Source of the DNA: an uncultured Eubacteriales bacterium
GTDB taxonomy: Bacteria > Bacillota > Clostridia > Oscillospirales > CAG-272
Direction: 5' to 3'
Assembly: GCA_934393265.1 (NCBI GenBank)
Contig: CAKRQL010000013.1
Location: 47,066 to 111,065 of the forward strand
DNA: 64,000 bases
The position numbers and the translations under genes were made by a program. Each line of letters opens with the position of its first letter. Position 1 is the stretch's first letter. Below the pieces are notes generated by a model. The model was not told where the DNA came from. It ran no database searches and saw only the letters and a program-made list of their open reading frames with translations. Positions 25,523 to 34,114 of this stretch are shown piece by piece.

Positions 25523-25579
25523 AAAAAAGCGTGAAAGCACCGGAATATGCGGAGCTTTCACGCCTTATTCTTTATTTTT
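25523..25579. terminator. Bidirectional terminator between the kinase gene and the DUF5662 gene
   Basis: The perfect stem GCGTGAAAGC / GCTTTCACGC (25529-25563) is flanked by AAAAAA on the left and a T-rich run on the right, so it serves both convergent genes. Confidence 0.85.
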
Positions 25580-26152
25580 TCATATTTTCCGGCTCCCGTC
25601 GCCGTCCGCCTTGCTCTTTCTCTTCTCGCGGTTCGGTAGGTGCTTTATATAGGCAAAGGTTTTCTTTTCGCCCTCGTCTCTGAGCATTATGAGCCATTTC
25701 TCGAGCGTCGCCGCCGTCCTCTCATGCATAAGATTTTTCGCGTTGCTGTTTATGAAGTAGTTATAAGGATAGGAATTGTCATAGTCGTTCTTATGATATA
25801 TCTTGCTCGCGGCGACCCTGTCGCAGAACATCTCTTTAAGATACCGGACTGGCATCTCGACAGGGACGTATATTTTTTTCTGCGGGTCGATGTCGTACCA
25901 GTATTCGTAGTGGTGGCGGTTTCTCCCCTTGTGGTGGAGCCATGCGGCAGAGTAACCGTATTCGGCGCGCTCGCCCTCGTTGGGGCTCCGCTTTCCCGTG
26001 TAGTATCTCGCCCCGGGGATAAATTCGGTGGGCGAGTATTTCGAGAGATCGTGGAATAGCCCCTGAAGCCCTATTCCGCAGCGGAACGTGTGAGCTATAA
26101 CCTTGTGCCTGTGCTTTGTTATCGTAATGAAATGCTTTATCGGATGTATCAT
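25580..26152 (-). CDS. DUF5662 family protein
   Basis: 190 residues from the ATG at 26152, with GTGAGGGAAAA upstream; the longer frame to 26524 has no family character. The sequence begins MIHPIKHFITITKHRHKV and contains GLFHDLSKYSPTEF, then HHKGRNRHHYEYWYD. The HD and multiple His/Asp positions suggest a metal site of HD-domain kind. The family is known from Clostridia and phages but its function is not established. The C terminus is a basic tail. It is convergent with the kinase gene. Confidence 0.8.
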   Translation of the reverse strand: MIHPIKHFITITKHRHKVIAHTFRCGIGLQGLFHDLSKYSPTEFIPGARYYTGKRSPNEGERAEYGYSAAWLHHKGRNRHHYEYWYDIDPQKKIYVPVEMPVRYLKEMFCDRVAASKIYHKNDYDNSYPYNYFINSNAKNLMHERTAATLEKWLIMLRDEGEKKTFAYIKHLPNREKRKSKADGDGSRKI

Positions 26153-26279
26153 TTTTCCCTCACCCCGGGCTTTGCCCGCAGTATCGTTTTTTACGGAATA
26201 TATTCTATCACACAGATCGCCGGATTGCAATATCATACGAAAAAAGTCAATTTCCGAAGAGCGCAGGGCAATATCGGAC

Positions 26280-26308
26280 TGGACAAAACGGAAAAAGGCT
26301 GATATAAT
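26280..26308 (+). promoter_or_regulatory. Promoter of the Gfo/Idh/MocA gene
   Basis: TGGACA, 17 bases, TATAAT with TGA before the -10, about 55 bases before the ATG. Confidence 0.7.
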
Positions 26309-26363
26309 ATCCGGTGAAAGATTATTCGACCCGCGCACACCGCGCGGAGAACGGAGCCGAAGA

Positions 26364-27494
26364 ATGGCAGAGACACGAAAAATCCGCGTAGGTATCATAG
26401 GTACCGGAGGCATAGCCGAAAAGCATATAGCCTCATACAAAAAACAGCCGGACGTAGAGATAGTCGCCGCCTGTGACCCCGTACCGGGTAAGGCGGAGGA
26501 ATTTATGCGCAGAAACGGCGTCACCGGGGTGAGCTTTTATCCGTCTGAGCGAGAGATGATAGCCGATAATGCCGCCCTCCGGCTCGACTGCGTCTCGGTA
26601 TGCACATATAACCGTCAGCATGCGCCGTGTGCCATCCGCGCGCTTGACGCCGGGATAAACGTTCTGCTGGAGAAGCCCTTTACCGTCACGACGGATGAGG
26701 CGGTGGAGGTCATGAGGGCGGAGCGCAGGTCGGGAAAGGTCCTGTCAATAGGATTTCAGCCGCGCTTTGACGACAATATGAAGAAAATATGCGACATCGT
26801 CTCCTCGGGAGAGCTCGGGCGGGTCTACTACGTCCAGACCGGGGGCGGTCGCCGCCGCGGAATACCTGTCAGGCGGGGCACAACGTTTATAGAGGAGGAG
26901 ACCGCCGGGCTCGGTGCCCTCGCCGATATAGGCTGCTATTCGATTGATATGGTAATGCACGCCCTCGGGTATCCGAAGCCTCTGACCGTCACCGGCTACC
27001 GCTCGTCATTTTTCGGGCGCGACCCCTGGTATTCGGGGTACAGGGATGCCGGGCACCCGGAGTATGCGGGACTCTTTTCGGTAGACGATTTTGCCGCCGG
27101 CTTTGTACGGCTTGAGGGAGATATAATTCTCGACTTCAGAATAGCCTGGGCTATGAATATAGATAGCCCGTGCGATACGGTTATCCTCGGGACAGAGGGC
27201 GGTCTCCGCATCCCGTCGACCGAGTGCTGGAACGGCTCGACAGGCGGGGATATGATACTTTATCACGAGGTAGACGGGCGGCAGGTTGAGACCCGCATAC
27301 CCGAGATAATTCCACAGGAGGGCTCGCCTACGAATTTTGATAAGAAGATACGCTCGTTTCTTGACGCCGTGCGGGACGGCGGCGCCTCTCCCATTCCCTC
27401 CCGCGAGATACTCTATAATCAGATAATTCTTGACTATATTGCGCGCTCGGCGGAGTGCGGACATGAGCTTGCGGTTGAGATACCGGAGGTCTGA
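26364..27494 (+). CDS. Gfo/Idh/MocA family oxidoreductase
   Basis: 376 residues from the ATG at 26364, with a GGAG seven bases upstream; the frame reaches back to 26103 but those codons lie across the promoter. The Rossmann start is VGIIGTGGIAEKHIASY, and the family's cofactor/substrate Lys is in LLEKPFTV. The C-terminal half is the alpha/beta domain. Members are NAD(P)-dependent sugar or inositol dehydrogenases; the substrate is unknown. No sugar transporter or kinase is adjacent. Confidence 0.92.
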   Translation: MAETRKIRVGIIGTGGIAEKHIASYKKQPDVEIVAACDPVPGKAEEFMRRNGVTGVSFYPSEREMIADNAALRLDCVSVCTYNRQHAPCAIRALDAGINVLLEKPFTVTTDEAVEVMRAERRSGKVLSIGFQPRFDDNMKKICDIVSSGELGRVYYVQTGGGRRRGIPVRRGTTFIEEETAGLGALADIGCYSIDMVMHALGYPKPLTVTGYRSSFFGRDPWYSGYRDAGHPEYAGLFSVDDFAAGFVRLEGDIILDFRIAWAMNIDSPCDTVILGTEGGLRIPSTECWNGSTGGDMILYHEVDGRQVETRIPEIIPQEGSPTNFDKKIRSFLDAVRDGGASPIPSREILYNQIILDYIARSAECGHELAVEIPEV

Positions 27495-27622
27495 CCCCGG
27501 AAAACAATACACGGGTATGGGGTATTTTTTTCGTATTATGCCGTCGTCCGGCATTTGCCCGTGAGCTTTGCCGTCCCCCCGCCGCCCGGGGCGGACGGCG
27601 GAATAAATTTTAGAAAAAAGAC

Positions 27623-27651
27623 TTGCAAAAGAGTGCGTGATGTTATATACT
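27623..27651 (+). promoter_or_regulatory. Promoter of the phosphoribosyltransferase gene
   Basis: TTGCAA, 17 bases, TATACT, 40 bases before the ATG. Confidence 0.75.
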
Positions 27652-27691
27652 TATATTGCAATAAAGAACAATACATAAAGGTGGATTTTTT

Positions 27692-28243
27692 ATGTTTTAC
27701 AGACTGAAGGTAGCCGGGCTTGAGCGGGAGTTGCCCCTCTGCCCGATAGGAGATAACCTGAATATCGGTGCGTTTGTCCTCTTCGGAGACGTCGAGCTTA
27801 CCGAGACCTGCGCCCGCGAGCTCTGCAAGCGCGCGCCGGAGCATGACGTGATGATAACCGCAGAGTCAAAGGGTATACCGCTTATTCACGCGATGTGCCG
27901 TATAGCCGGGGAGAACAGATATGTTCTTGCGAGAAAATCGGTGAAGCTCTATATGCGCGACGTCGTAAAGTGCGAGGTACAGTCGATAACCACCTCCGCG
28001 CGCCAGACCCTCTATATCGACGGTGCAGACGCCGGGTATATGAGAGGTAAGAGGGTTCTTATCGTCGACGACGTAATAAGCACCGGAGGCTCGCTCCACG
28101 CTCTTGAGGAGCTGGTACGTCAGTCCGGCGGTATAATAGCCGGAAAGATGGCTATCCTTGCCGAGGGTGACGCAATCGACAGAAAAGATATTATCGTCCT
28201 CGGTAAGCTCCCGCTCTTCGACGGGCAGGGAAAAGAGCTTTAA
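27692..28243 (+). CDS. Adenine phosphoribosyltransferase-like protein
   Basis: 183 residues with the PRPP-binding motif VLIVDDVISTGGSLHALEEL at about residues 125-144 and an N-terminal part like APRT/XPRT (MITAESKGIPLIHAM). The family joins a purine base to PRPP. Compared with true Apt the N terminus is unusual (FYRLKVAGLERELPL), so the base used, or even catalysis, is unsure. AAAGGTGG precedes the ATG. It is a single-gene transcript with its own promoter and terminator. Confidence 0.85.
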   Translation: MFYRLKVAGLERELPLCPIGDNLNIGAFVLFGDVELTETCARELCKRAPEHDVMITAESKGIPLIHAMCRIAGENRYVLARKSVKLYMRDVVKCEVQSITTSARQTLYIDGADAGYMRGKRVLIVDDVISTGGSLHALEELVRQSGGIIAGKMAILAEGDAIDRKDIIVLGKLPLFDGQGKEL

Positions 28244-28265
28244 TAAAAGCATATACCCGTGTATT

Positions 28266-28306
28266 AAAAAAGCGAGCCTGTGAGCATTTTCCGGGCTTGC
28301 TTTTTT
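28266..28306 (+). terminator. Terminator after the phosphoribosyltransferase gene
   Basis: AAAAAGCGAGCC pairs with GGGCTTGCTTTTTT around a 14-base loop, with one G-U pair and a run of six T. Confidence 0.8.
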
Positions 28307-28345
28307 GCATTTTTCCGCGCCGTATATTCCGCGCTTCTTCGCATG

Positions 28346-28374
28346 TTGACATATTGAGCAAGGTTTGATATAAT
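28346..28374 (+). promoter_or_regulatory. Perfect consensus promoter of the first lipoprotein gene
   Basis: TTGACA, 17 bases, TATAAT with TGA directly before the -10, 40 bases before the ATG. Confidence 0.88.
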
Positions 28375-28413
28375 ATTTACAGCGCCAAAACGAAAACGAA
28401 AGGAGCAGAGAAA

Positions 28414-29295
28414 ATGAAAAAAACGATACTTGCTCTTCTGATTATCACCCTTGCCTTTACCGCCTTTTCAGCCTGTGCGGACGATGACGCAGACAAGGAC
28501 GACAAGAACTCGCCGCTGCCGGAGGAGACCCTCGTTTCCGAGCTTGACCCCGGTAGCAGAAGCCTTATAAAGTCGCTTACCGATTATCTGAAGCAACTGA
28601 ATGTCAACTTTGATCGTGATATGACTGAGCTAAACCTTAAGTCGCGCATAGACAAAATAAACGCGGGAGCAATGCCGCTCTTTGCTTCCTTTGATACGAA
28701 AAGTAATTATTTTGTCTGCGCCTATTATAATGCCGACCATGAGTACGACGAGACATCATACTGCTGCGCTGATAATTACACATGGGTAAAGGCTCAGAGA
28801 GCCGACTGTATTCCGGAGACCTACGGCGGCGCGCCCCATGTCGTCAGCTTTCAGATAAATACCGCTCCCACCGTCGCGGACCTAACCGGCAGGGCAGAGA
28901 GTGTCCCGTCGCTCGGTCATTTTCAGATGTACTCGCCGGAGTTTATCGGCGGCGTCAATAAAAAGGCGGCTCTTGATTACGATACCCCGATAATATACTT
29001 AAACGGTAGCAATGATACCGCCGTCTATGTCTCATCATATTCCTATAATTTCGATTACAACACCCTCCCGTATGTCACACTTGACGGCAGAGTATATATA
29101 ACGGCGCTCCGGTATACCGTGGCAAGGGACGGCACCAGAAGAGAAAATGACCTCAGATACGACCTCGGCAGGTATTATGACGCTCTCACCGGCATAATGC
29201 AAAGTGAAAATCACAGCGTCGAAGCCTCCGGCATCACATCGGTATACGCCCTCTTCGAGCTCGGCGAATTTATAGATACGGTTACGGCAAAGTAA
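28414..29295 (+). CDS. Predicted lipoprotein, paralogue of the next gene
   Basis: 293 residues. A lipoprotein signal (about 1-20) ends in the lipobox FSAC, so the mature protein should be anchored outside the membrane by Cys20 or thereabouts, followed by an Asp/Lys-rich linker. The body (about 50-293) has no family I recognise. It shares with the protein at 29593 a core SYCCADxYTWVKxxxADCIPExY and a C-terminal YDLGxYYDAL segment. The pair of adjacent cysteines in the core is unusual for an exported Gram-positive protein. AAAGGAGCAG precedes the ATG. Base composition is nearer to the host than that of its paralogue. Confidence 0.82.
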   Translation: MKKTILALLIITLAFTAFSACADDDADKDDKNSPLPEETLVSELDPGSRSLIKSLTDYLKQLNVNFDRDMTELNLKSRIDKINAGAMPLFASFDTKSNYFVCAYYNADHEYDETSYCCADNYTWVKAQRADCIPETYGGAPHVVSFQINTAPTVADLTGRAESVPSLGHFQMYSPEFIGGVNKKAALDYDTPIIYLNGSNDTAVYVSSYSYNFDYNTLPYVTLDGRVYITALRYTVARDGTRRENDLRYDLGRYYDALTGIMQSENHSVEASGITSVYALFELGEFIDTVTAK

Positions 29296-29357
29296 GCTGA
29301 TTTCTATGGGCGCGGCTTAGCACAATTTATCTTTTTTCAAATTATCGCAATTTCTTG

Positions 29358-29386
29358 TTGACACATTAGTCAAAATTTGTTATAAT
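29358..29386 (+). promoter_or_regulatory. Perfect consensus promoter of the second lipoprotein gene
   Basis: TTGACA, 17 bases, TATAAT. The transcript would carry a leader of about 200 bases before the ATG at 29593. Confidence 0.88.
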
Positions 29387-29414
29387 ATTATTGTAAGCAA
29401 AGACGGTGGAGGGC

Positions 29415-29501
29415 ATGGTATGTTTTCATATGTGTGTAGGCAATACTACCCAACAGAAGATATATCTATGCATTTTTACCGATATAGGGGCGGGCAATTG
29501 A
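29415..29501 (+). CDS. Possible leader peptide (28 residues)
   Basis: A short frame beginning MVCFHMCVGN and ending DIGAGN lies in the leader of the second lipoprotein gene, with GGTGGAGGGC immediately upstream of the ATG. Its stop is 15 bases before the terminator-like hairpin at 29517-29560. That position is what translational attenuation would need. It has three cysteines but no codon run that points to an amino acid. Could be chance. Confidence 0.3.
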   Translation: MVCFHMCVGNTTQQKIYLCIFTDIGAGN

Positions 29502-29516
29502 AAATTCTGATGTTTT

Positions 29517-29560
29517 GCGCATGAACGGGCTCACTATGTTAGCCTGTCCATGCGCTTTTT
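29517..29560 (+). terminator. Attenuator-like hairpin in the leader of the second lipoprotein gene
   Basis: GCGCATG-A-ACGGGCT pairs with AGCCTGT-C-CATGCGC (14 pairs, one G-U, one mismatch) and is followed by TTTTT. It stands between the consensus promoter and the gene, 33 bases before the ATG, so it should stop transcription unless an alternative fold or ribosome position prevents it. Confidence 0.6.
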
Positions 29561-29592
29561 ACATGAAGAGTTATTTGGAGGGAGTGATTGAA

Positions 29593-30432
29593 ATGAAAAA
29601 AATTATAATCTTAATTCTTGCTTTTACGGTTGTTTTTGCGGTATTCCCGGGGTGTGCAAAAAACGACAGCACACTTGAAGAGATTTCACCTCGGGACAAC
29701 GGGTTGATAGAAAAACTTGTCGATTATCTCGGAGAGACCAACGCAAATTACGATATGCCGGAACTGACTCTGAAGAGCAGAATTAATCAGATAAACAATG
29801 GGAAACAAGCGCTGCTTGCCTCATTTGATATGGCAGATAGTTATTTTGTCTGCGCTTACTATAGCGAAGGTCACGAAAACGAAAAGACGTCATATTGTTG
29901 TGCTGATAAATACACATGGGTTAAGACCAAATATGCAGATTGTATCCCCGAGAGTTACAATGGTTCTCATCACATTGTAAGCTTTCAGTTGAACAGAGCC
30001 TCTTCGGTTGAAAATATTATATCCGCAACGGAGAAAGCCCCTGCACTTGAACATTTTCAGATATATAAACCGGAGTTCAAGGATGGTCTGAATATTAAAT
30101 CCCCGCTGTCATTTAATACCCAGCTAATCAACATTGCGGAGACGGGCACTGACATCGTCTACATCTCCACTTTGTCAAGTGATTTTGATTATGTTACAAT
30201 TCCATGTGCAAAACTTGGCAAAAAGATATATATAACGCAGATGTTGTATGTTGAGAAAAGCGACGGCACCCGTTCTGAAAATGATGTCAGCTACGATTTG
30301 GGTGAATATTATGACGCTTTGAGCGAGATTATGCTGACAGAGCGCTATGTTATTCCTACAGGGGACGGACAGTCCGTCGTGTACGGCTTGTTTGAAATCG
30401 ACGACTTCGTAAAGGCAATCACTGAAAAATAG
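29593..30432 (+). CDS. Predicted lipoprotein, paralogue of the previous gene
   Basis: 279 residues from the ATG at 29593, which has GGAGGGAGTG upstream; the longer frame from 29515 crosses the attenuator hairpin. The signal peptide ends in lipobox FPGC. The body matches the 28414 protein along its whole length, including TSYCCADKYTWVK, ADCIPESY and the final YDLGEYYDAL. The DNA is much AT-richer than the first copy, so the two probably did not arise by recent duplication in this genome. The metalloprotease gene follows after 42 bases without its own promoter, so the two are likely co-transcribed. Confidence 0.82.
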   Translation: MKKIIILILAFTVVFAVFPGCAKNDSTLEEISPRDNGLIEKLVDYLGETNANYDMPELTLKSRINQINNGKQALLASFDMADSYFVCAYYSEGHENEKTSYCCADKYTWVKTKYADCIPESYNGSHHIVSFQLNRASSVENIISATEKAPALEHFQIYKPEFKDGLNIKSPLSFNTQLINIAETGTDIVYISTLSSDFDYVTIPCAKLGKKIYITQMLYVEKSDGTRSENDVSYDLGEYYDALSEIMLTERYVIPTGDGQSVVYGLFEIDDFVKAITEK

Positions 30433-30474
30433 TATTGTAAAACAGGATTATAAAAAACAAGGAGGAGATAAAAC

Positions 30475-31974
30475 ATGAAATCAAAAAAGAGATTAACAGC
30501 TGTTGCACTCGCTTTAATAATAGTACTTAATTGCTTTATACTCGGCGCTATTCAAAGTTTCGCTCACAGCAAAATGCTTGATGTGGGTTATGACGACTGT
30601 GTTTTTGCTTACAGATCTGACGGAATTGATGAAATGTGGTATACTCTTACCAAAGGTAATCTGTGCAGACATTACAGTCATGAAAGCAAGACCATAAAGT
30701 ATTACTTTTCGGAAACATCAAAGGACGGAACATATTCGTGGACTACTGATGTATCGGAAAATGTTGCAAATGAAATAAAGAGCACATACGCCGAGAGTAT
30801 GAAAAAGTGGAACAATGTATATTTCTATGAAGAGGATTCGCAGGGGTTCGTTCTGAAACACAAGTTAATAAATATAGTTGAAGGAACCGCAACAGATTAC
30901 AACATAATAATATATCCTATATCAGGCGCAGATTTTATAGCTTCTACGGGCGCTCGTGACAGCGCTGATGTTATAGAGAACGGTGATGTCAAACATCAGC
31001 ATTATTCCAAATGGGAAATGAATGTAAATGTTGACTACTTCTATGTAAACGAGATGTGTAACGCAGATGAAGTCACTCTGACGAGAGAAAGAAACGGTGC
31101 TCATGAATTTGGGCATGTGCTTGGATTGAGAGACATTGATTCAAATAATCTGTGTAATGCCGGTACTTCGCTGCAACATCACCATGAAGTTTTGATGGGC
31201 TATGGGGCGCCATTCTCGGAACGATCGTTCAATATAACATATAAAGATATAGCGGGTGCCGCTATAACGAGGGGGCTTCACACAGATTACGATCATCAAT
31301 GGCTCAGCATGGGAGAACAGAGCAATGGTCAGTACAAACTGGTGTGCTCTGTATGTAACGGGGTGAAAAATATAGAGAGCCTTGAAGATGTCTCGTATAA
31401 TGTGTACGGTGTATGTAACAATAATCATACACTCGCCGGCGGCAATATGATGCCTGTGGCGAGCTACGGCAACAAGGATTATTTCAAATGCAGATATTGC
31501 AGATATGTCGCACCGTTTTCTGACATTGTTCCTCAGAATTATACGAAAACATATTTAACTGACGGTATGCACGAGGTTACTAATAATGTTCAGGGATTAG
31601 AATACTCATTCTACGAGTCGCATGAAATTGTAAATAATGAGTGCGTCGGATGTGGAACTCACATTCATTCTTATACTGTTCGTCACCAATGGTACACTGA
31701 CACAATGCATAAGTCTTACTGTTCATGCGGAGAATACACAATGAATAATCATGTTGTTGCATCCGGAAGTTTTTCTTCAGGCGGAATGGGGTTATGCATT
31801 GAATGTCGCGGTCGTGTATTCATGGGAGTCCTTGAAAGCGTTCCCGACAGTAATCGTCTTCATACAAAGAACGGAAGCTTCATCCTTACTAACGGTATAA
31901 TTGTGTTGGTAGAAGAAGATATGGAGGCTTATCTGAAAGGCGAGTTAGTATTCTATAGAGGCGAAACCGAATAA
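30475..31974 (+). CDS. Secreted zinc metalloprotease (HExxHxxGxxD) with C-terminal Cys pairs
   Basis: 499 residues. A signal peptide (about 1-31, ending IQSFAH) precedes a catalytic part with HEFGHVLGLRD: H210, E211, H214, and D220 in the place of the third zinc ligand, followed by a likely Met-turn at M241 (VLMGYG). This fits the metzincin group, close to matrixin/archaemetzincin-like enzymes. The C-terminal half has a series of Cys pairs (CSVC, CRYC, CVGC, CSC, CIEC) with His, like small zinc knuckles or wall-binding modules. It probably cuts an extracellular protein. AAGGAGGAG precedes the ATG. Strong AT bias suggests transfer. Confidence 0.82.
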   Translation: MKSKKRLTAVALALIIVLNCFILGAIQSFAHSKMLDVGYDDCVFAYRSDGIDEMWYTLTKGNLCRHYSHESKTIKYYFSETSKDGTYSWTTDVSENVANEIKSTYAESMKKWNNVYFYEEDSQGFVLKHKLINIVEGTATDYNIIIYPISGADFIASTGARDSADVIENGDVKHQHYSKWEMNVNVDYFYVNEMCNADEVTLTRERNGAHEFGHVLGLRDIDSNNLCNAGTSLQHHHEVLMGYGAPFSERSFNITYKDIAGAAITRGLHTDYDHQWLSMGEQSNGQYKLVCSVCNGVKNIESLEDVSYNVYGVCNNNHTLAGGNMMPVASYGNKDYFKCRYCRYVAPFSDIVPQNYTKTYLTDGMHEVTNNVQGLEYSFYESHEIVNNECVGCGTHIHSYTVRHQWYTDTMHKSYCSCGEYTMNNHVVASGSFSSGGMGLCIECRGRVFMGVLESVPDSNRLHTKNGSFILTNGIIVLVEEDMEAYLKGELVFYRGETE

Positions 31975-31983
31975 AAATAAGTA

Positions 31984-32021
31984 GCGCGCCGCCGCGGGTA
32001 ACACCGCGGCGGCACGCTTTA
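31984..32021 (+). terminator. Terminator after the metalloprotease gene
   Basis: GCGCGCCGCCGCGG / CCGCGGCGGCACGC (one mismatch) with a 6-base loop, followed by TTTATATT. It may also stop the convergent sigG transcript. Confidence 0.8.
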
Positions 32022-32067
32022 TATTCCAGCTTTGCAGATGTGGTCGACGACTTTCATTTTTTGATGT

Positions 32068-32838
32068 TTACTGCATATATTTCCGCAGTTTGTCAATAGC
32101 CGCTTTTTCGAGCCTCGAAACCTGCGCCTGGCTTATCCCTATCTCGGAGGAGATTTCCATTTGGGTCTTCCCGGAGTAGAAGCGACGGTCGATTATCCCG
32201 CGCTCCCGAGGGGTGAGCTTTGAGAGCGCGTCGCGCAGCGACATGTTCTCGACCCAGTCGTCGTCCCCGTCGCCCTCGCTCTTTATCTGGTCGATAACAT
32301 AGACAGAGTCCTCGCCGTCGTTGTAGACCGAGTCATAGAGCGACACCGGCTCGACAATAGCCTCGAGCGCCCCGCCGACAGCCCCCTCAGACTCGCCGAG
32401 GGCTTTTGCTATCTCCGCCACCGTCGCGTCCCTGTGGTGCTCTGCGGAGATCTTCTCCCGCACCTGCAGCGCCCGATAGGCGAGGTCGCGCACGCTCCGG
32501 CTTATCCGCACGGAGTTGTTGTCGCGCAGATACCGCCGTATCTCGCCGATTATCATAGGGACGGCGTAGGTGGAAAAGCGAACATCAAGTGTGAGATTAA
32601 AATTGTCGATAGCCTTGATGAGCCCGATGCACCCGACCTGAAACAGGTCGTCGACAGACTCTCTCTTCGCTCCGAACCGCTGAATGACGCTTAAAACGAG
32701 CCGCAGATTTCCGATGACGAGGCGGTCGCGCGCGCTCCTGTCACCCTCACGCACTCTGAGCAGGAGCCGCCGCTTTTCCTCCTCTGTCAGCGTCGTCAGC
32801 TCGGAGGTGTTTATCCCGCATATCTCAACCTTATTCAT
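32068..32838 (-). CDS. sigG: RNA polymerase sporulation sigma factor SigG
   Basis: 256 residues. The N-terminal NKVEICGINTSEL is the SigG signature that also binds anti-sigma factors. Region 2 has DDLFQVGCIGLIKAIDNF and FSTYAVPMIIGEIRRYLRDN, and region 4 ends KTQMEISSEIGISQAQVSRLE. SigG directs late gene expression in the forespore. In Bacillus and Clostridium it follows the spoIIG operon (spoIIGA-sigE). Here its upstream neighbour on the same strand is spoIVB, a SigG/SigF target that signals to the mother cell. GGGGGTAT lies before the ATG. Confidence 0.96.
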   Translation of the reverse strand: MNKVEICGINTSELTTLTEEEKRRLLLRVREGDRSARDRLVIGNLRLVLSVIQRFGAKRESVDDLFQVGCIGLIKAIDNFNLTLDVRFSTYAVPMIIGEIRRYLRDNNSVRISRSVRDLAYRALQVREKISAEHHRDATVAEIAKALGESEGAVGGALEAIVEPVSLYDSVYNDGEDSVYVIDQIKSEGDGDDDWVENMSLRDALSKLTPRERGIIDRRFYSGKTQMEISSEIGISQAQVSRLEKAAIDKLRKYMQ

Positions 32839-32947
32839 ACATACCCCCTGACATAGGGAAGTATTGCCGTAATGCGACAGTTTTAGACCGCGCGGCGAAT
32901 GGAAATATGCGGAAATTTAGCGAAAAGAATTATTTCGCGTCTTTTTT

Positions 32948-34024
32948 CTAAGCCGCCTCCGGCTCGGCGCCCTTTGCCGCGCTCAGCATATTTTCTATAA
33001 ATATCCCATATCCTACCGTCGGGTCGCTTATCATGACATGAGTGACAGCACCAATGAGCTTTCCGTCCTGTATGATAGGTGAGCCGGACATCCCGCGGAC
33101 TATTCCGCCGGTTATCGCAATAAGGTCGGGGTCGGTCACCGCAATGCGGAAGGAGCGCGTCCCGTCCGTGCTCTCCTCGAGCCCGGTTATAGATATTCCG
33201 TATTTCTCAACATTGCCGCTGCGCACGGTGCATAGAATTTCCGCCGCCCCGGTGTGGACATCTCCGCTCTTGCCGACGGGCAGGGGCGTGTACGGTTTTT
33301 CCGGGAGAATTTCGAGCTTTCCGAAAACTCCGCACTCACAGTTTTTAGTAAGATACCCTGTCTTTTTCCCGGTCAGCACCCCGCGCAGCTCCCCGGGGTC
33401 GCCCGCCTCCCCGCGCTCGACTCCGCCGAGGATGACCCCCGTTACGTCTCCGCTCTCCATGCTTATGACATTTCCGTCTCCGTCGCATATCCCGTGCCCG
33501 AGCCCGCCGAAGAGCCCCGTCTCCGGGTCAAGGAATGTGACTGTGCCTATCCCCGCCGCCCCGTCGGAGAGCAAGAGCCCGAGCTGATAGCTGTCGCCGA
33601 CCTTCGTCGGTAAGAGCTCGGTCTCGTGCTCACATCCTCCGCGCAGGTATGTCACGCGTACGCTCCCGCCGCGCGACTTTGATATGAGGCGTTTTATCTC
33701 ATCTCCGCTCTTTACCGTCTGCCCGGCTATCCCGGTTATCCTGTCGCCCCGCTTTATCGTGTGTATCCCGGAGGATACGTCCTCAACGTAAACGCCGACG
33801 CCGTGAATACGGACGCCGAAAACGCTCCCCCCGGGGCAGAGCCGGAGCTCCTCCTCCGTGCCGAAGAGGAGCTCGTAAATTCTCGACGATACGTTTATAT
33901 CCCGCACGGCGGCGCGCCCGCCCGCATCGGTCCCGTCAGCCCCCGCGGGGACGATAATGAGCGAGAAGAGCAGGGTTATGGCTGTAAGGAGGGTTGCAGC
34001 TCTCCCGAATAATTGTTTTTTCAT
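32948..34024 (-). CDS. spoIVB: SpoIVB peptidase
   Basis: 358 residues from the ATG at 34024 (AAAGGA upstream); 31 extra residues of the longer frame are not like the family. A signal/anchor helix lies at about 8-28, a PDZ domain at about 70-155 (IKRGDRITGIAGQ), and the S55 serine peptidase domain contains the His motif GLGHGI and the Ser motif GGIVRGMSGSPIIQDGKLIG. SpoIVB is made in the forespore, crosses into the intermembrane space and triggers pro-sigma-K processing through SpoIVFA. It lies 109 bases upstream of sigG. No clear sigma-F/G promoter was found by eye. Confidence 0.95.
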   Translation of the reverse strand: MKKQLFGRAATLLTAITLLFSLIIVPAGADGTDAGGRAAVRDINVSSRIYELLFGTEEELRLCPGGSVFGVRIHGVGVYVEDVSSGIHTIKRGDRITGIAGQTVKSGDEIKRLISKSRGGSVRVTYLRGGCEHETELLPTKVGDSYQLGLLLSDGAAGIGTVTFLDPETGLFGGLGHGICDGDGNVISMESGDVTGVILGGVERGEAGDPGELRGVLTGKKTGYLTKNCECGVFGKLEILPEKPYTPLPVGKSGDVHTGAAEILCTVRSGNVEKYGISITGLEESTDGTRSFRIAVTDPDLIAITGGIVRGMSGSPIIQDGKLIGAVTHVMISDPTVGYGIFIENMLSAAKGAEPEAA

Positions 34025-34114
34025 CTCGGAAATCCTTTCGCATGGGTTTACAAATTCATTTTGCCACGGAACGGGGTGTGATATGTCTAACAAAAAATAG
34101 CATATCGGGGCTGA

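Noticed and set aside
27494..27540. Terminator after the Gfo/Idh/MocA gene
   Set aside because: ACCCC and GGGGT with a following T run could form a weak hairpin, but the stem is only five pairs with a long loop, too weak to list.
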